The notes beneath the pieces were generated by a model, which did no database searches, was not told where the DNA came from, and saw only the letters and a program-made list of their open reading frames with translations. A stretch of 64,000 bases of DNA from contig NZ_CM001373.1 of NCBI RefSeq assembly GCF_000236165.1, positions 2,612,500-2,676,499 on the forward strand, in the 5' to 3' direction. A program made the translations under genes and the position numbers. Positions 36,787-45,701 of the stretch are shown piece by piece. Position 1 is the first letter of the stretch. Every line of letters starts with the position of its first letter. This stretch comes from Fluoribacter dumoffii NY 23. Lineage in GTDB: Bacteria > Pseudomonadota > Gammaproteobacteria > Legionellales > Legionellaceae.

Positions 36787-37767
36787 ATGAAAATTAAAAA
36801 TATTATTAAAAAAATACCTTCCATGCTGATGCTGTTAATGGCATGTTCCAATCTCAGTTTTTCCTTGAATCCCAATGAGATTGCTATTAATGCAAACAAC
36901 AGTACTCTTGATTCTGAAAACAAACTCCAGGCCCCTGAACCACCGGAATTACCCCCCAAACAAACACCAGTGGCACTCAAAAAGACTGTATCCATAACTA
37001 TCGATGATCTTCCTTTTGTGGGTGAGTATCGAAATTTTCATCTCAACATGATGATTAATACCATGACCAAGGAACAGGTACCTGCAACCGGGTTCATTAT
37101 TGCCAGGGAAGTCCGCAAAGATAACTGGGAAATACTGCGTAAATTTCGTGATGCCGGTTTTGGATTAGGGAATCATACCCTCTCACATGCAAATTTAAAT
37201 AAAATGAATACTGAGGAGTATATACAGGAAATTAAAGGAGCAGACCGTATTTTGCATCCGGTCCTGACTGAGCCCAAGTATTTTCGCTATCCTTATTTGG
37301 CAATGAGCTCTGGACAAAAAAAAGAAGACATACTGTGTTATCTTGCCAAAAAAAATTACCATGTTGCCCCCATTACCGTAGACTCTAAAGACTTCGTCTT
37401 TAATCAACGATTGTTATCTGTTCCCGAGCTGAATAGACGCGCTTATCTTGAGGAACTGAAACCCTTTTATCTTGATTTTATTTGGCAACAAACTTTGCGG
37501 GCCGAAGAACACAACCAGTTTCATCGCAACCCTCAACAAGCGCAAATTCTATTGATTCATGCGAATTTGCTTAACGCTTATGTCTTGCCGGATATCATTA
37601 ATTTATATAAAGAAAAAGGTTATGAATTTATCAATTTGGAAGAGGCATTAAAAACATTTAAATACCCAATCCAGTGCAGCAGACATGCAATTTTAGCCCA
37701 CAACAAGAAAATGCCCCTGCAACAAAAGACAAAAAATGACGTGGAGACATTCGTTGAATGGGATTAG
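36787..37767 (+). CDS. Exported polysaccharide deacetylase (NodB/CE4) family protein
   Basis: The 326-aa protein has an N-terminal signal peptide (about residues 8-27, IPSMLMLLMACSNLSFS; the Cys could also be a lipobox-like site but without the usual context). After a proline-rich linker (APEPPELPPKQTP) comes the NodB domain: SITIDDLPF gives the metal Asp, GNHTLSHANL the two His ligands, and YFRYPYLAMSSG the substrate block. A late IHAN motif (LLIHANLLNAY) contributes the last His. Such enzymes remove N-acetyl groups from peptidoglycan or other glycans. An envelope or cell wall role fits; the glycan is unknown. It has no operon partner. Confidence 0.87.
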   Translation: MKIKNIIKKIPSMLMLLMACSNLSFSLNPNEIAINANNSTLDSENKLQAPEPPELPPKQTPVALKKTVSITIDDLPFVGEYRNFHLNMMINTMTKEQVPATGFIIAREVRKDNWEILRKFRDAGFGLGNHTLSHANLNKMNTEEYIQEIKGADRILHPVLTEPKYFRYPYLAMSSGQKKEDILCYLAKKNYHVAPITVDSKDFVFNQRLLSVPELNRRAYLEELKPFYLDFIWQQTLRAEEHNQFHRNPQQAQILLIHANLLNAYVLPDIINLYKEKGYEFINLEEALKTFKYPIQCSRHAILAHNKKMPLQQKTKNDVETFVEWD

Positions 37768-37802
37768 AAAACCAAACTCTAATAATCTCTCCAAGTAAGA
37801 TT

Positions 37803-37970
37803 TCATTTTATAGTTTCAAGAAGTGATTGCAGTACATCAAGGTGCTGCCCCCATTTACCCAGCAGGAATTGAATTTCCTCTACCAGATAAATGGACGGAC
37901 GCCTGCAATGCCCTGCTCCCTTATACCCGCTTTCGTCAGTGAAAAGGGGTAATTCTTTGGTAAAAGACAT
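37803..37970 (-). CDS. Small 55-aa hypothetical protein
   Basis: The frame starts with ATG at 37970, five bases after AGGTGA, and ends with TGA at 37803-37805. The peptide begins MSFTKELPLFTDESGYKG and continues with mixed, soluble composition, ending HLDVLQSLLETIK, probably one C-terminal helix. It is convergent with the deacetylase gene and divergent from fimT, filling a gap that otherwise has no gene. I do not recognise it. The amino acid composition and ribosome site favour a real gene. Confidence 0.5.
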   Translation of the reverse strand: MSFTKELPLFTDESGYKGAGHCRRPSIYLVEEIQFLLGKWGQHLDVLQSLLETIK

Positions 37971-38028
37971 AGCTATCACCTAAACTTAATATAAAGGGAC
38001 TTGTTCTATTTACAAGGGACTTGAATTC

Positions 38029-38553
38029 ATGTTAGTTAAATATGCAGCTTTTACTTTAATTGAGCTTTTAATCACCTTGCTGGTGCTCTGTGTGGCTTTG
38101 GTTGTCGCACTTCCAGCCTTAAGTAATATGCTCATGAACAGTCGCCTTACTGCATATACGGATATGTTAGTGAATGCATTAAATTATGCACGCAACAATG
38201 CTTTAAATGAATCAATGGATGTCATGGTGTGTCCATTTGGAGCCGTCCAATCCACCACGTGTGGTGGTAATTGGGGGGCAGGATGGATAGTGGTCACTAA
38301 GCCTTCATCAGGTACCAGCACCTTATTGCAAAGCCAACAATTATCAGTCTCGGACCCTGTCCTTTCAGGGAATGTTGGGAGTGTAACCTTTGATTCCCAC
38401 GGATTAACCGCAACACCAAGTAATTTTAAATTTTGCGACAGCCGAGGCGGGACATTTGCGCGCTCCATAGAAGTGATGTCCACAGGATTTGTGCAATCGG
38501 GTGATACACCGGGACAAGCTGTTTGGGACAACAGTGCACTTGCATGTCCTTAA
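38029..38553 (+). CDS. fimT: Type IV pilus minor pilin FimT/GspH family
   Basis: The 174-aa minor prepilin starts with a short leader (MLVKYAA) followed by FTLIELLITLLVLCVALVVALP, the N-methylated hydrophobic helix. The residue at -1 is Ala rather than the usual Gly; prepilin peptidase accepts Ala in some substrates. The C-terminal GspH-like domain has a Cys pair (VCPFGAVQSTTCGG) and a late Cys. It opens the minor-pilin operon fimT-pilV-pilW-pilX-pilE, which primes pilus assembly used in DNA uptake, twitching and adhesion. A direct repeat AAGGGACTTG precedes its start. Confidence 0.87.
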   Translation: MLVKYAAFTLIELLITLLVLCVALVVALPALSNMLMNSRLTAYTDMLVNALNYARNNALNESMDVMVCPFGAVQSTTCGGNWGAGWIVVTKPSSGTSTLLQSQQLSVSDPVLSGNVGSVTFDSHGLTATPSNFKFCDSRGGTFARSIEVMSTGFVQSGDTPGQAVWDNSALACP

Positions 38554-38565
38554 TGGAGATTATTT

Positions 38566-39111
38566 ATGAATGGTAATGCGAAATTCATTATCCACCAAAC
38601 AGGAATGTCCTTAATTGAAGTCCTCATTGCTTTAGTGGTCATGGCTGTTGGTATGTTAGGGATAGCAGGGATGTTAATTTTGTCCAACAAAGCCAATAAT
38701 TCAAGTTATGCCAAACAACAAGCGGTGCAGTGTATTTATGATATATTTGATAAAATTCGTGCAAACAGCCAGGCTGCGATTAATGGTAATTACAATATTA
38801 GCAATATCAACAGCAGCGGCTCACCTGTTCTCCCTGCGGCCCCGGGAGTTTTATGCAACCAATCCCCCTGTTCAAGCCCCCAATTGGCTGCATATGACAC
38901 ATGGTATTGGTTAACCTATGATGTGAGCAGATTACCCAATGGGAGCGGTTCAATTACTTCGTCACCTGCGCCAGGGACAGGAGGCAATACAATCATTACA
39001 GTAACGGTACAATGGGACGATAGTCTTGCCCAAAATGAGGTTGGTGCAAGCAGTACTGCTTCGCCTGTTAATCCGAACTACGTTCAACTGAGCATACAAA
39101 GTCAATTATGA
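38566..39111 (+). CDS. pilV: Type IV pilus minor pilin PilV
   Basis: The 181-aa prepilin has a leader ending at HQTG, then MSLIEVLIALVVMAVGMLGIAGM, the class III signal peptide with Glu at +5 and the PilV-type MAVGMLG continuation. The C-terminal domain has a Cys pair (VLCNQSPCSSP) and the WDD motif VTVQWDDS common in PilV. It lies 12 bases after fimT and overlaps pilW by four bases. Confidence 0.9.
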   Translation: MNGNAKFIIHQTGMSLIEVLIALVVMAVGMLGIAGMLILSNKANNSSYAKQQAVQCIYDIFDKIRANSQAAINGNYNISNINSSGSPVLPAAPGVLCNQSPCSSPQLAAYDTWYWLTYDVSRLPNGSGSITSSPAPGTGGNTIITVTVQWDDSLAQNEVGASSTASPVNPNYVQLSIQSQL

Positions 39112-40175
39112 ATAAATATACCGCGCATCAAAAAGGTTTTTCCCTAGTCGAGTTAATGGTCGCCACAGCTATTGGTCTCCTGCTTAGTTATGCAGTAATG
39201 GAAATTTATATCACCCAAACACAAATTTATAGAACAAGTAATACCCAGGCTCTTATTCAAAATACTGAAAATGCTATCGCCAACCTCGTAACACCAGTAA
39301 TTCGCGCATCCGGATTCGCAGGTTGTGGGACAATCAATACGGCCATGTCCAATTTAAATGGCGGGGGCTCAAGCCCTCTAGGAACTTTAGGGGTTACTCC
39401 TGCCTTGCTCGCTGGTTACAACCGAAATGGCACCACAATTTCAATTACCCAAACCAATTCTCCTAATGACAGCAATCCTGGGAATTGGACACCTTCTCTA
39501 GACTCTTCTTTGGCAGGAAATGTAGAGAGTACCAGTGATGTATTGGTAGTTCTGGGGGCGGCTCCCGGGAGTTTTCCTGTTTCAATAACCACCATTGACT
39601 CAGCCAGTAATTCCTTTACGGTGCAAAGTACCAATGGCTTGAGTCTTAATCTGGGACAATTTGCCGCTGTGTCCGATTGCATTAAAACTTCCGTATTCGT
39701 GATTACAGGGGCAACAGCAACAACCATTTCCCATGAAGCCGGATCAGGCCCATACGATAATTCTACCTCTGCGTTCATTGTCAATTACCAACCCGGAGCT
39801 CAATTCATTCCCTTGCAGCAAACTGCTTTCTTTGTAGGACAAGGACAAGGAGGGCAAAGTGCGTTGATGCGCGGTATTCTGACTGAGACAGGTTGGACCA
39901 TTCAACCGCTTGTTCCTGGGGTGGAAGTCATGAAAGTCCAGTACGGTATTGGAGGCAATGGGAGCATTTCCCAGTATGTTACGGCCGATGCTGTCACCAA
40001 TTGGGCTCAGGTATATGCAATTCGTCTAGGTTTCCTGGTTGAAGGCCAAGTTGCTTCCGGGAATCAGAATAGCACTCAATATAGAGTCTTGGATACTTTA
40101 GTTACTGTGCCCAATGATAATCGGCTTCGCCATGTGTATGAAGTCAATATTGCTTTAAGGAATGCGAGCTCATGA
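39108..40175 (+). CDS. pilW: Type IV pilus minor pilin PilW
   Basis: The 355-aa minor pilin starts MNKYTAHQKG then FSLVELMVATAIGLLLSYAVMEIY, a typical class III leader and helix. The large C-terminal domain begins with IRASGFAGCG, the PilW block, and continues with VMKVQYGIGGNG and WAQVYAIRLGFLVEG. Start and stop overlap pilV and pilX by four bases (ATGA type), showing tight translational coupling. Confidence 0.9.
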   Translation: MNKYTAHQKGFSLVELMVATAIGLLLSYAVMEIYITQTQIYRTSNTQALIQNTENAIANLVTPVIRASGFAGCGTINTAMSNLNGGGSSPLGTLGVTPALLAGYNRNGTTISITQTNSPNDSNPGNWTPSLDSSLAGNVESTSDVLVVLGAAPGSFPVSITTIDSASNSFTVQSTNGLSLNLGQFAAVSDCIKTSVFVITGATATTISHEAGSGPYDNSTSAFIVNYQPGAQFIPLQQTAFFVGQGQGGQSALMRGILTETGWTIQPLVPGVEVMKVQYGIGGNGSISQYVTADAVTNWAQVYAIRLGFLVEGQVASGNQNSTQYRVLDTLVTVPNDNRLRHVYEVNIALRNASS

Positions 40176-40762
40176 AACTTTTTTTGCACAAGACAAAATG
40201 TGTTCCCGTATCTGGAAACAAGCAAAGTTCTAGGGATACATACATCCCCTTATCCAAACATGAGCGGAAGAATGTAGTAATGAATAACCACGGGTATATT
40301 TTGTTAATCACCATGATCTTCCTTATTATGCTTACGGTATTAGCGATTACCGGGGTATCCCTTAATACAACCCAAACACACATTGCTGCCAATGCCACCG
40401 ATAGCGAAATCACTTTGGAAAAAACTGAAGGAGCATTAAACGAGGCTGTTAATAATCTAATGAACGGGACTTACAGCGCAAACAGTTTTTTAAAAAACAG
40501 TAATGGTTTATATCTATTGGATCCTAATAATCCGCCCCTATGGACGACGGTGAATTGGTCCAGCTCTTCCTCAGTAATTTCCAGTTTCCAAGGATACTCC
40601 AATTCCCAGGCAGGCTATATAATAGAACAATTACCCTCGATTATTCAGCCCGGACAAAATATCAAGTCTCCTACTTATGTCTATCGAATTACCGCCCGCT
40701 CTTTAGGTGCTAGCGGGAATACTTCGGTAATGTTACAAAGTACAGTCCAAATACAACAATAG
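40172..40762 (+). CDS. pilX: Type IV pilus assembly protein PilX
   Basis: The protein is 196 aa from ATG at 40172, which overlaps the pilW stop, or 160 aa from ATG at 40280 (MNNHGYILLITM), where GGAAG lies upstream. The second start gives the usual PilX N-terminus: GYILLITMIFLIMLTVLAITGVSLN, a helix without the Glu+5 of other prepilins. If the longer start is used, 36 hydrophilic residues precede the helix, which would be unusual. The C-terminal part is short. In other bacteria pilX is followed by pilY1; here the next gene is a pilin gene. Confidence 0.82.
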   Translation: MKLFLHKTKCVPVSGNKQSSRDTYIPLSKHERKNVVMNNHGYILLITMIFLIMLTVLAITGVSLNTTQTHIAANATDSEITLEKTEGALNEAVNNLMNGTYSANSFLKNSNGLYLLDPNNPPLWTTVNWSSSSSVISSFQGYSNSQAGYIIEQLPSIIQPGQNIKSPTYVYRITARSLGASGNTSVMLQSTVQIQQ

Positions 40763-40870
40763 GTATTTGAATGATAAAGGGTACATGAGGCCCATAAGAT
40801 AAAGAGAGTATATTGAATCGGGATGGTACTTAACGGAAAGCAGGATGAGAGCTGCAATAAGGATGCGACA

Positions 40871-41293
40871 ATGATGCACACTCGAAGTAAAGGCTTTACC
40901 TTAATCGAATTGATGATAGCCGTTCTTATTATGGGGATACTTGCTACCCTTGCTTATCCCTTTTATGTAAACTTTTTGCTGAAAGCAAGACGTTCTGATG
41001 CGTTAGCTACCCTGGCACAAGATCAGATTATCCTGGAACGATGTTATTCACAAAATTTTTCCTATAGTGCGGCGTGTGGCTCATTGCCTTCATTTCCGCA
41101 AACCTCCGCACAAGGGTTCTATTCAATAACCTTGACTAATTTGGGGTCTACCACATATACGCTGACCGCAACCCCCATAGGCAGCCAAACCGAAGATACA
41201 ACCTGCGCCAGTATGACAGTTGACCAAGCAAATACAAAAACTGCTGTAGATACCTCGGGAACTGCGCAGACCATTTGCTGGGGTTCCTCTTAG
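40871..41293 (+). CDS. pilE: Type IV pilin PilE (minor pilin of the fimT-pilE operon)
   Basis: The 140-aa prepilin reads MMHTRSKG then FTLIELMIAVLIMGILATLAYPFY, a perfect class III leader and helix. The globular part has four cysteines (ERCYSQNFSYSAACG near residue 60, then TTCASM and TICWG), the disulfide pattern of PilE. I take the start at 40871 because AAGGA lies seven bases upstream; an upstream ATG at 40823 would give an over-long leader. It closes the operon, 108 bases after pilX. Confidence 0.9.
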   Translation: MMHTRSKGFTLIELMIAVLIMGILATLAYPFYVNFLLKARRSDALATLAQDQIILERCYSQNFSYSAACGSLPSFPQTSAQGFYSITLTNLGSTTYTLTATPIGSQTEDTTCASMTVDQANTKTAVDTSGTAQTICWGSS

Positions 41294-41441
41294 GCGCTGC
41301 TCTCATTCAATCAGTTTAGTGGTTGTAGCATATTAGGCGCATTACTACTCATGGCAACTGTTTTGGGATAAAAATTTTGCTTTACAAAAAAATTTCCATT
41401 CCCTACTATCAAATGCAATGGATAGTCCAACTTAAAATGAA

Positions 41442-43658
41442 ATGGAAATTTTTTGCTTTTTTTTAGGCATTCTTTACCTATATACATCCAGTTATTCTTT
41501 ACTCCTAATTAGCGTCCTCTTTTATTACCTTAGTCCGAAATACCCGTTAATTTTATTTTTTATTTCAGGAATCTTCTTTGCATGGCTGCATCAATCTTTT
41601 GTTACCCCCCAAGGAATGGCAAATACTTCGGTAATACCTAAGGTTACGGTTGAGGGCGTCATTGCCTCAATTCCCACCCGGGATTTTACCAAGACCCAGT
41701 TTTTATTTTCCCTTGCCCAAGTCAATCATCTTCCTGCACATGGCTTAATCCAATTATCCTGGTATAACAATGCCCCCCAATTACGCGCAGGACAACGCTG
41801 GATATTTCAAGTCAAATTGAAAAAACCGCGAAATTTTCTAAATCCAGGAAGTATGGATTATGTGAGTTCACTTGCTGCACGCCATATTTTCTGGACAGGT
41901 TATATTCTTCCTAAAAGCCATAAACAGCTTGCCCAAACTTCCTCTTCCTTTAATTGGCTCCAATTACGTGAACATTTGAGCAATAGACTCACCCAATTGG
42001 CACCGAATCAATCAACAGCGGGTGTTGTAGAAGCCCTAACCTTGAATTTAACCCATCATATCAGTCAGGAAAATTGGGAATTGTTCCGACGTACAGGAAC
42101 AACTCATTTATTTGGAATTTCTGGAGAGCATATAGCACTGATATCAGGAATAATTTATTGGGCGGTCCGCAAGTTGTGGTGTCAGAGTGCCTTCTGCTGT
42201 TTGTTTATTCCAGCACCGTATGTAGCCAGTATTACTGGCTTGTTAAGCGCCGTATTTTATGCTTTTTTAGCTGGATTCGCCCCGCCGGTGCAAAGAGCGT
42301 TAATCGGCTGTTTCTTTTATACGATTTACCGGTTAGGAAAACAACGCTTATCTGCCTGGCAAATCTGGCGTTATGCCTTATTTGGAGTTTTATGTATTGA
42401 ACCCCATGCCGTGTTCATGCAAGGATTTTATTTTTCCTTCCTGGCAGTTGCCTGTTTGCTTTTAACGCAACAACGGTGGAGATTAAAAGGATTTAAGGGA
42501 AATTTAGCCTTACAGTTGAGTTGTTTAATTGGGCTCATGCCTTTAACCCTTTTCTGGTATTCTTACGGTTCAATAAACGGGTTTATTGCGAATCTATTTG
42601 CCATACCCTTGGTAGGCCTGCTCATTGTACCCCTTTCCTTAATCACCATGATTTTTTCATCCACCAGCATTGCTGTAATGCTCATGAAACCCTTGTCCTT
42701 GCTGATTAGCTTATTGTTACAGGGCTTAAATTTGATTGAGCATGTTGCAATCATAAACATTAACAAATCACTACATAGCATTGAATTGGCTGCCATTCTG
42801 ATGGGCGCTTTAGTGATGGGAGTATTATTGCCAATAAAACCTTTCAGGTGGATTATGCTGCTGTGGCTTATTCTTCCCTTTTTTCCTCCCAGCGCGAAAA
42901 GCCCCTCCGGAGAAGCAATAATAGACATTTTGGATGTCGGTCAAGGGCTGTCCGTAGCAATAAGAACCCATTCCCATGTTCTCATCTATGATACAGGAGA
43001 TCGATTTTTCCAAGGAAATGATCTGGGAAAAATGGTAATTTTGCCTTATCTGCAGGCCTTGGGTATAAAAAAAATTGATACTGTGGTCATTAGCCATCCA
43101 GATAAAGACCACCGAGGCGGGCTCAATTCCTTGGAGAAAGGCATACCCGTGGAACAGCTTCTCGTAAATGAGCCCCATTACTATACTCATGGAATGCGAT
43201 GTCATGATTATCCAAAATGGGACTGGGACGGCGTTCGTTTTCGTTTCCTGCCCATAAAAACTCATTTCAAAAATAAAAACAACAACTCATGTATTTTGCA
43301 AATAAGTACTGCAGCCGGAAAAGTACTCTTAACAGGGGATATAGAAAAAATAGCTGAGGACTATCTAATAAGAACTTACGGAAATGAAATTGCCTCTGAG
43401 GTCTTGATTGTTCCGCACCACGGCAGTAAAACGTCCTCTTCTTATCGTTTCTTGCTGGAAGTCCGTCCACGTTATGCGATAGCTTCATTGGGCTTTGACA
43501 ATCGCTTCCATTTCCCGCATGCCAAAACTTTGTTCAGCATGAAATCCTTAGACATTCCCTTCTACAGAACTGACCATTGTGGTATGGTTCAAATTACTTT
43601 GCCTGTTAAAGGGGAAATAAAAAAACCATCTTGTTATAGTGGAATCAAGAACACCTAA
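41442..43658 (+). CDS. comEC: DNA uptake channel ComEC/Rec2
   Basis: The 738-aa inner membrane protein passes single-stranded DNA into the cytoplasm during natural transformation. It starts with hydrophobic segments and an OB-like periplasmic domain (about residues 60-150, VTVEGVIASIPTRDF). The competence domain follows at about 180-460, with LFGISGEHIALISG as the core block. The C-terminal metallo-beta-lactamase domain (about 490-720) has DVGQGLSVAIRT, VISHPDKDHRGG and LLTGDIEK with VPHHGSKTS. It follows the minor-pilin operon, fitting pilus-driven DNA uptake. No comEA or recombination gene is adjacent. Confidence 0.93.
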   Translation: MEIFCFFLGILYLYTSSYSLLLISVLFYYLSPKYPLILFFISGIFFAWLHQSFVTPQGMANTSVIPKVTVEGVIASIPTRDFTKTQFLFSLAQVNHLPAHGLIQLSWYNNAPQLRAGQRWIFQVKLKKPRNFLNPGSMDYVSSLAARHIFWTGYILPKSHKQLAQTSSSFNWLQLREHLSNRLTQLAPNQSTAGVVEALTLNLTHHISQENWELFRRTGTTHLFGISGEHIALISGIIYWAVRKLWCQSAFCCLFIPAPYVASITGLLSAVFYAFLAGFAPPVQRALIGCFFYTIYRLGKQRLSAWQIWRYALFGVLCIEPHAVFMQGFYFSFLAVACLLLTQQRWRLKGFKGNLALQLSCLIGLMPLTLFWYSYGSINGFIANLFAIPLVGLLIVPLSLITMIFSSTSIAVMLMKPLSLLISLLLQGLNLIEHVAIININKSLHSIELAAILMGALVMGVLLPIKPFRWIMLLWLILPFFPPSAKSPSGEAIIDILDVGQGLSVAIRTHSHVLIYDTGDRFFQGNDLGKMVILPYLQALGIKKIDTVVISHPDKDHRGGLNSLEKGIPVEQLLVNEPHYYTHGMRCHDYPKWDWDGVRFRFLPIKTHFKNKNNNSCILQISTAAGKVLLTGDIEKIAEDYLIRTYGNEIASEVLIVPHHGSKTSSSYRFLLEVRPRYAIASLGFDNRFHFPHAKTLFSMKSLDIPFYRTDHCGMVQITLPVKGEIKKPSCYSGIKNT

Positions 43659-43767
43659 CCTATTCCAAAAAATAGCCTGGTCCATTAAAAATTCAATGCC
43701 TGAATTTCGGTCGCACTTTTTTTAAAAAAAGCTATAGTAACTAATGGAACAATTCATTGAGTGATTC

Positions 43768-44817
43768 ATGTTAACCGATCCAGTAAAGAAAGAATATTAT
43801 CAAGCCTTACTTGCAAAAAACTCCAGGTATGAAGGAATATTTTATGTAGGAGTTAGATCGACGGGAATATTTTGTCGACCCACTTGTCCTGCAAAAAAAC
43901 CTAAATTTGAAAATTGTGAGTTCTTTAGAACCGCTCAAGACGCACTTCTTGCATCGTACAGACCGTGTTCACGCTGCCAGCCATTATCCTATCCGAATCA
44001 GGCTTCGCATATCATTCAAAAATTAGTTGCGGCTGTAGAAGCGAATCCTGAAAAGAGATGGAAGGACCGGGATTTTGCAGAATTAGGAATTGATACATCC
44101 ACTGTACGGAGACAATTTAAAAAGCGCTTTGGAATGACCTTCGTTGCTTATGCACGTGCAAGGAGAATGGGTATGGCCATGAAACAAATTCGCGAGGGTA
44201 AAGTAGTGATTGAAGCACAAGTTAATGTTGGATATGAATCGGGTAGTGGTTTTCGTGATGCTTTTTCTAAAATAATGGGGGCGGCCCCTTCACAATTAGA
44301 CAAACATCACCTTGTTTTGAAAGCTGCCTGGTTCGATTCCCCTTTAGGTCCAATTCTCGCAGTAGCGGATGAGGAGGGGTTATATCTTTTGGAGTTTGTT
44401 GACAGAAGGGGCCTGGAGCGAGAAATCGAACGGCTGAGAAATAAAATGAATGCTGCCATTATTCCCGGAGACACCCCTGCCCTCCGTTCTATTGAAGAGG
44501 AGCTCAAGGCTTATTTTTCTGGGGATCTAAAAAAATTCAACACCCCAATACATATATTGGGCAGCCCATTTCAAAAAATGGCCTGGCAGGCGTTAACTCT
44601 TATTCCCTATGGCGAAACAAGAAGTTATGCGCAACAAGCACAATCTCTTGGCAAACCCACGGCATATAGAGCAGTAGCCAATGCCAATGGTGCCAATTCG
44701 CTTTCAATTATTATCCCTTGTCATCGAATCATTAATTCTAGTGGCAATCTGGGAGGCTATGGCGGGGGGATAGCACGTAAACAATGGCTTTTAGAACATG
44801 AACGGAAAAATAAATAA
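43768..44817 (+). CDS. ada: Bifunctional DNA alkylation repair protein/regulator Ada
   Basis: The 349-aa protein moves methyl groups from phosphotriesters to an N-terminal zinc Cys and from O6-methylguanine to a C-terminal Cys, and activates the adaptive response once methylated. FYVGVRSTGIFCRPTCPAKKP and YRPCSRCQP give the four zinc cysteines. An AraC-type helix-turn-helix at about residues 85-175 contains STVRRQFKKRFGMTF and VGYESGSGFRDAFSK. The C-terminal domain has ANSLSIIIPCHRII with the acceptor Cys. It stands alone; no alkA or alkB gene is adjacent. Confidence 0.94.
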   Translation: MLTDPVKKEYYQALLAKNSRYEGIFYVGVRSTGIFCRPTCPAKKPKFENCEFFRTAQDALLASYRPCSRCQPLSYPNQASHIIQKLVAAVEANPEKRWKDRDFAELGIDTSTVRRQFKKRFGMTFVAYARARRMGMAMKQIREGKVVIEAQVNVGYESGSGFRDAFSKIMGAAPSQLDKHHLVLKAAWFDSPLGPILAVADEEGLYLLEFVDRRGLEREIERLRNKMNAAIIPGDTPALRSIEEELKAYFSGDLKKFNTPIHILGSPFQKMAWQALTLIPYGETRSYAQQAQSLGKPTAYRAVANANGANSLSIIIPCHRIINSSGNLGGYGGGIARKQWLLEHERKNK

Positions 44818-44890
44818 TAACAATGGCAACAAGCAGTCCGGATTAGCATGCAGCAATCCGCGAGTTTGCAGTTAAAAATGATTCTCCAGT

Positions 44891-45544
44891 TTAGGAGCAT
44901 CCACTAAACAGTTTGAGCTGGGGGAAGGGAGACGGATTAAATACGCTATCTATTCCTGAATCATGCTCTAAATCCTTGTCTTCCACCAGGATTTGCTCAT
45001 CATTTTCTTCCGCACTTTTATTGCGGGGTGAGGGTACTGGGGTAGTAGTAAAAGGGGTCATGTAGGCAGGTTGATTGCCGTGCTCGAGATTGGGGGCATA
45101 GGCTTTGGGAAGTAAATTTTTACCGATTAACTCTTTAATAAATGCCTTACAAACAATCAATTCATCTTTGTTTCGGGTTACGGTGAAATTCTCCACTGGA
45201 ACCCCCTTATTTTCCAGGGAAATTTTAAATTGATCAAAAGCTAATTTTAAAATACGGATGATCTCCTGAATATCCTTGTCATGGTAGAGTAAAAGATCAG
45301 GTTTGGGGCGAATAGTTAGTGCGCCTATCCCATCATCATTGCCAAACGAAAAAAATTCAGTGATTTCTTCAAGGTCAAATAAATCCATCGCAACTTTATC
45401 TTGTGCAATTAATTCATCTTCTGTGGGCACATTCAAGGGCCTGCTTTTGAAAGGATTCCCAGGTTTCATCCCTGCACGGTGCGACGCAAGCGCCAGAGCC
45501 TCGATGATAAGTTTGCTACTATCTGAGTATTTTAAATCAGGCAT
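44891..45544 (-). CDS. Hypothetical protein with DSGIDS degron-like motif, effector candidate
   Basis: The 217-aa soluble protein has no signal peptide or membrane segment. Residues 1-145 look like one compact alpha/beta domain (EEITEFFSFGNDDGIGALTIRP, split across the text, is the clearest core); residues 146-217 are Pro/Ser/acid-rich and probably disordered. This tail contains EENDEQILVEDKDLEHDSGI followed by DS: the DSGIDS at 195-200 is the form bound, when phosphorylated, by the host F-box protein beta-TrCP. IkappaB-alpha has HDSGLDS. GGAG lies just before ATG. I recognise no family. The acidic tail suits a Dot/Icm substrate; the degron function is inference. Confidence 0.55.
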   Translation of the reverse strand: MPDLKYSDSSKLIIEALALASHRAGMKPGNPFKSRPLNVPTEDELIAQDKVAMDLFDLEEITEFFSFGNDDGIGALTIRPKPDLLLYHDKDIQEIIRILKLAFDQFKISLENKGVPVENFTVTRNKDELIVCKAFIKELIGKNLLPKAYAPNLEHGNQPAYMTPFTTTPVPSPRNKSAEENDEQILVEDKDLEHDSGIDSVFNPSPFPQLKLFSGCS

Positions 45545-45701
45545 ATTACTCCATCGTCATGCACCAAATGATTCAAGCTCATATAGTAGCAAATCGCCTT
45601 AACTCTTTTAACTCTTGCAATGATTATTTACATTTTCTTAACCATTCATGCGGTTATTTGCGTGTTTTTTCTGATGAAAAAAACAGTTCGGCTTGAAATA
45701 G

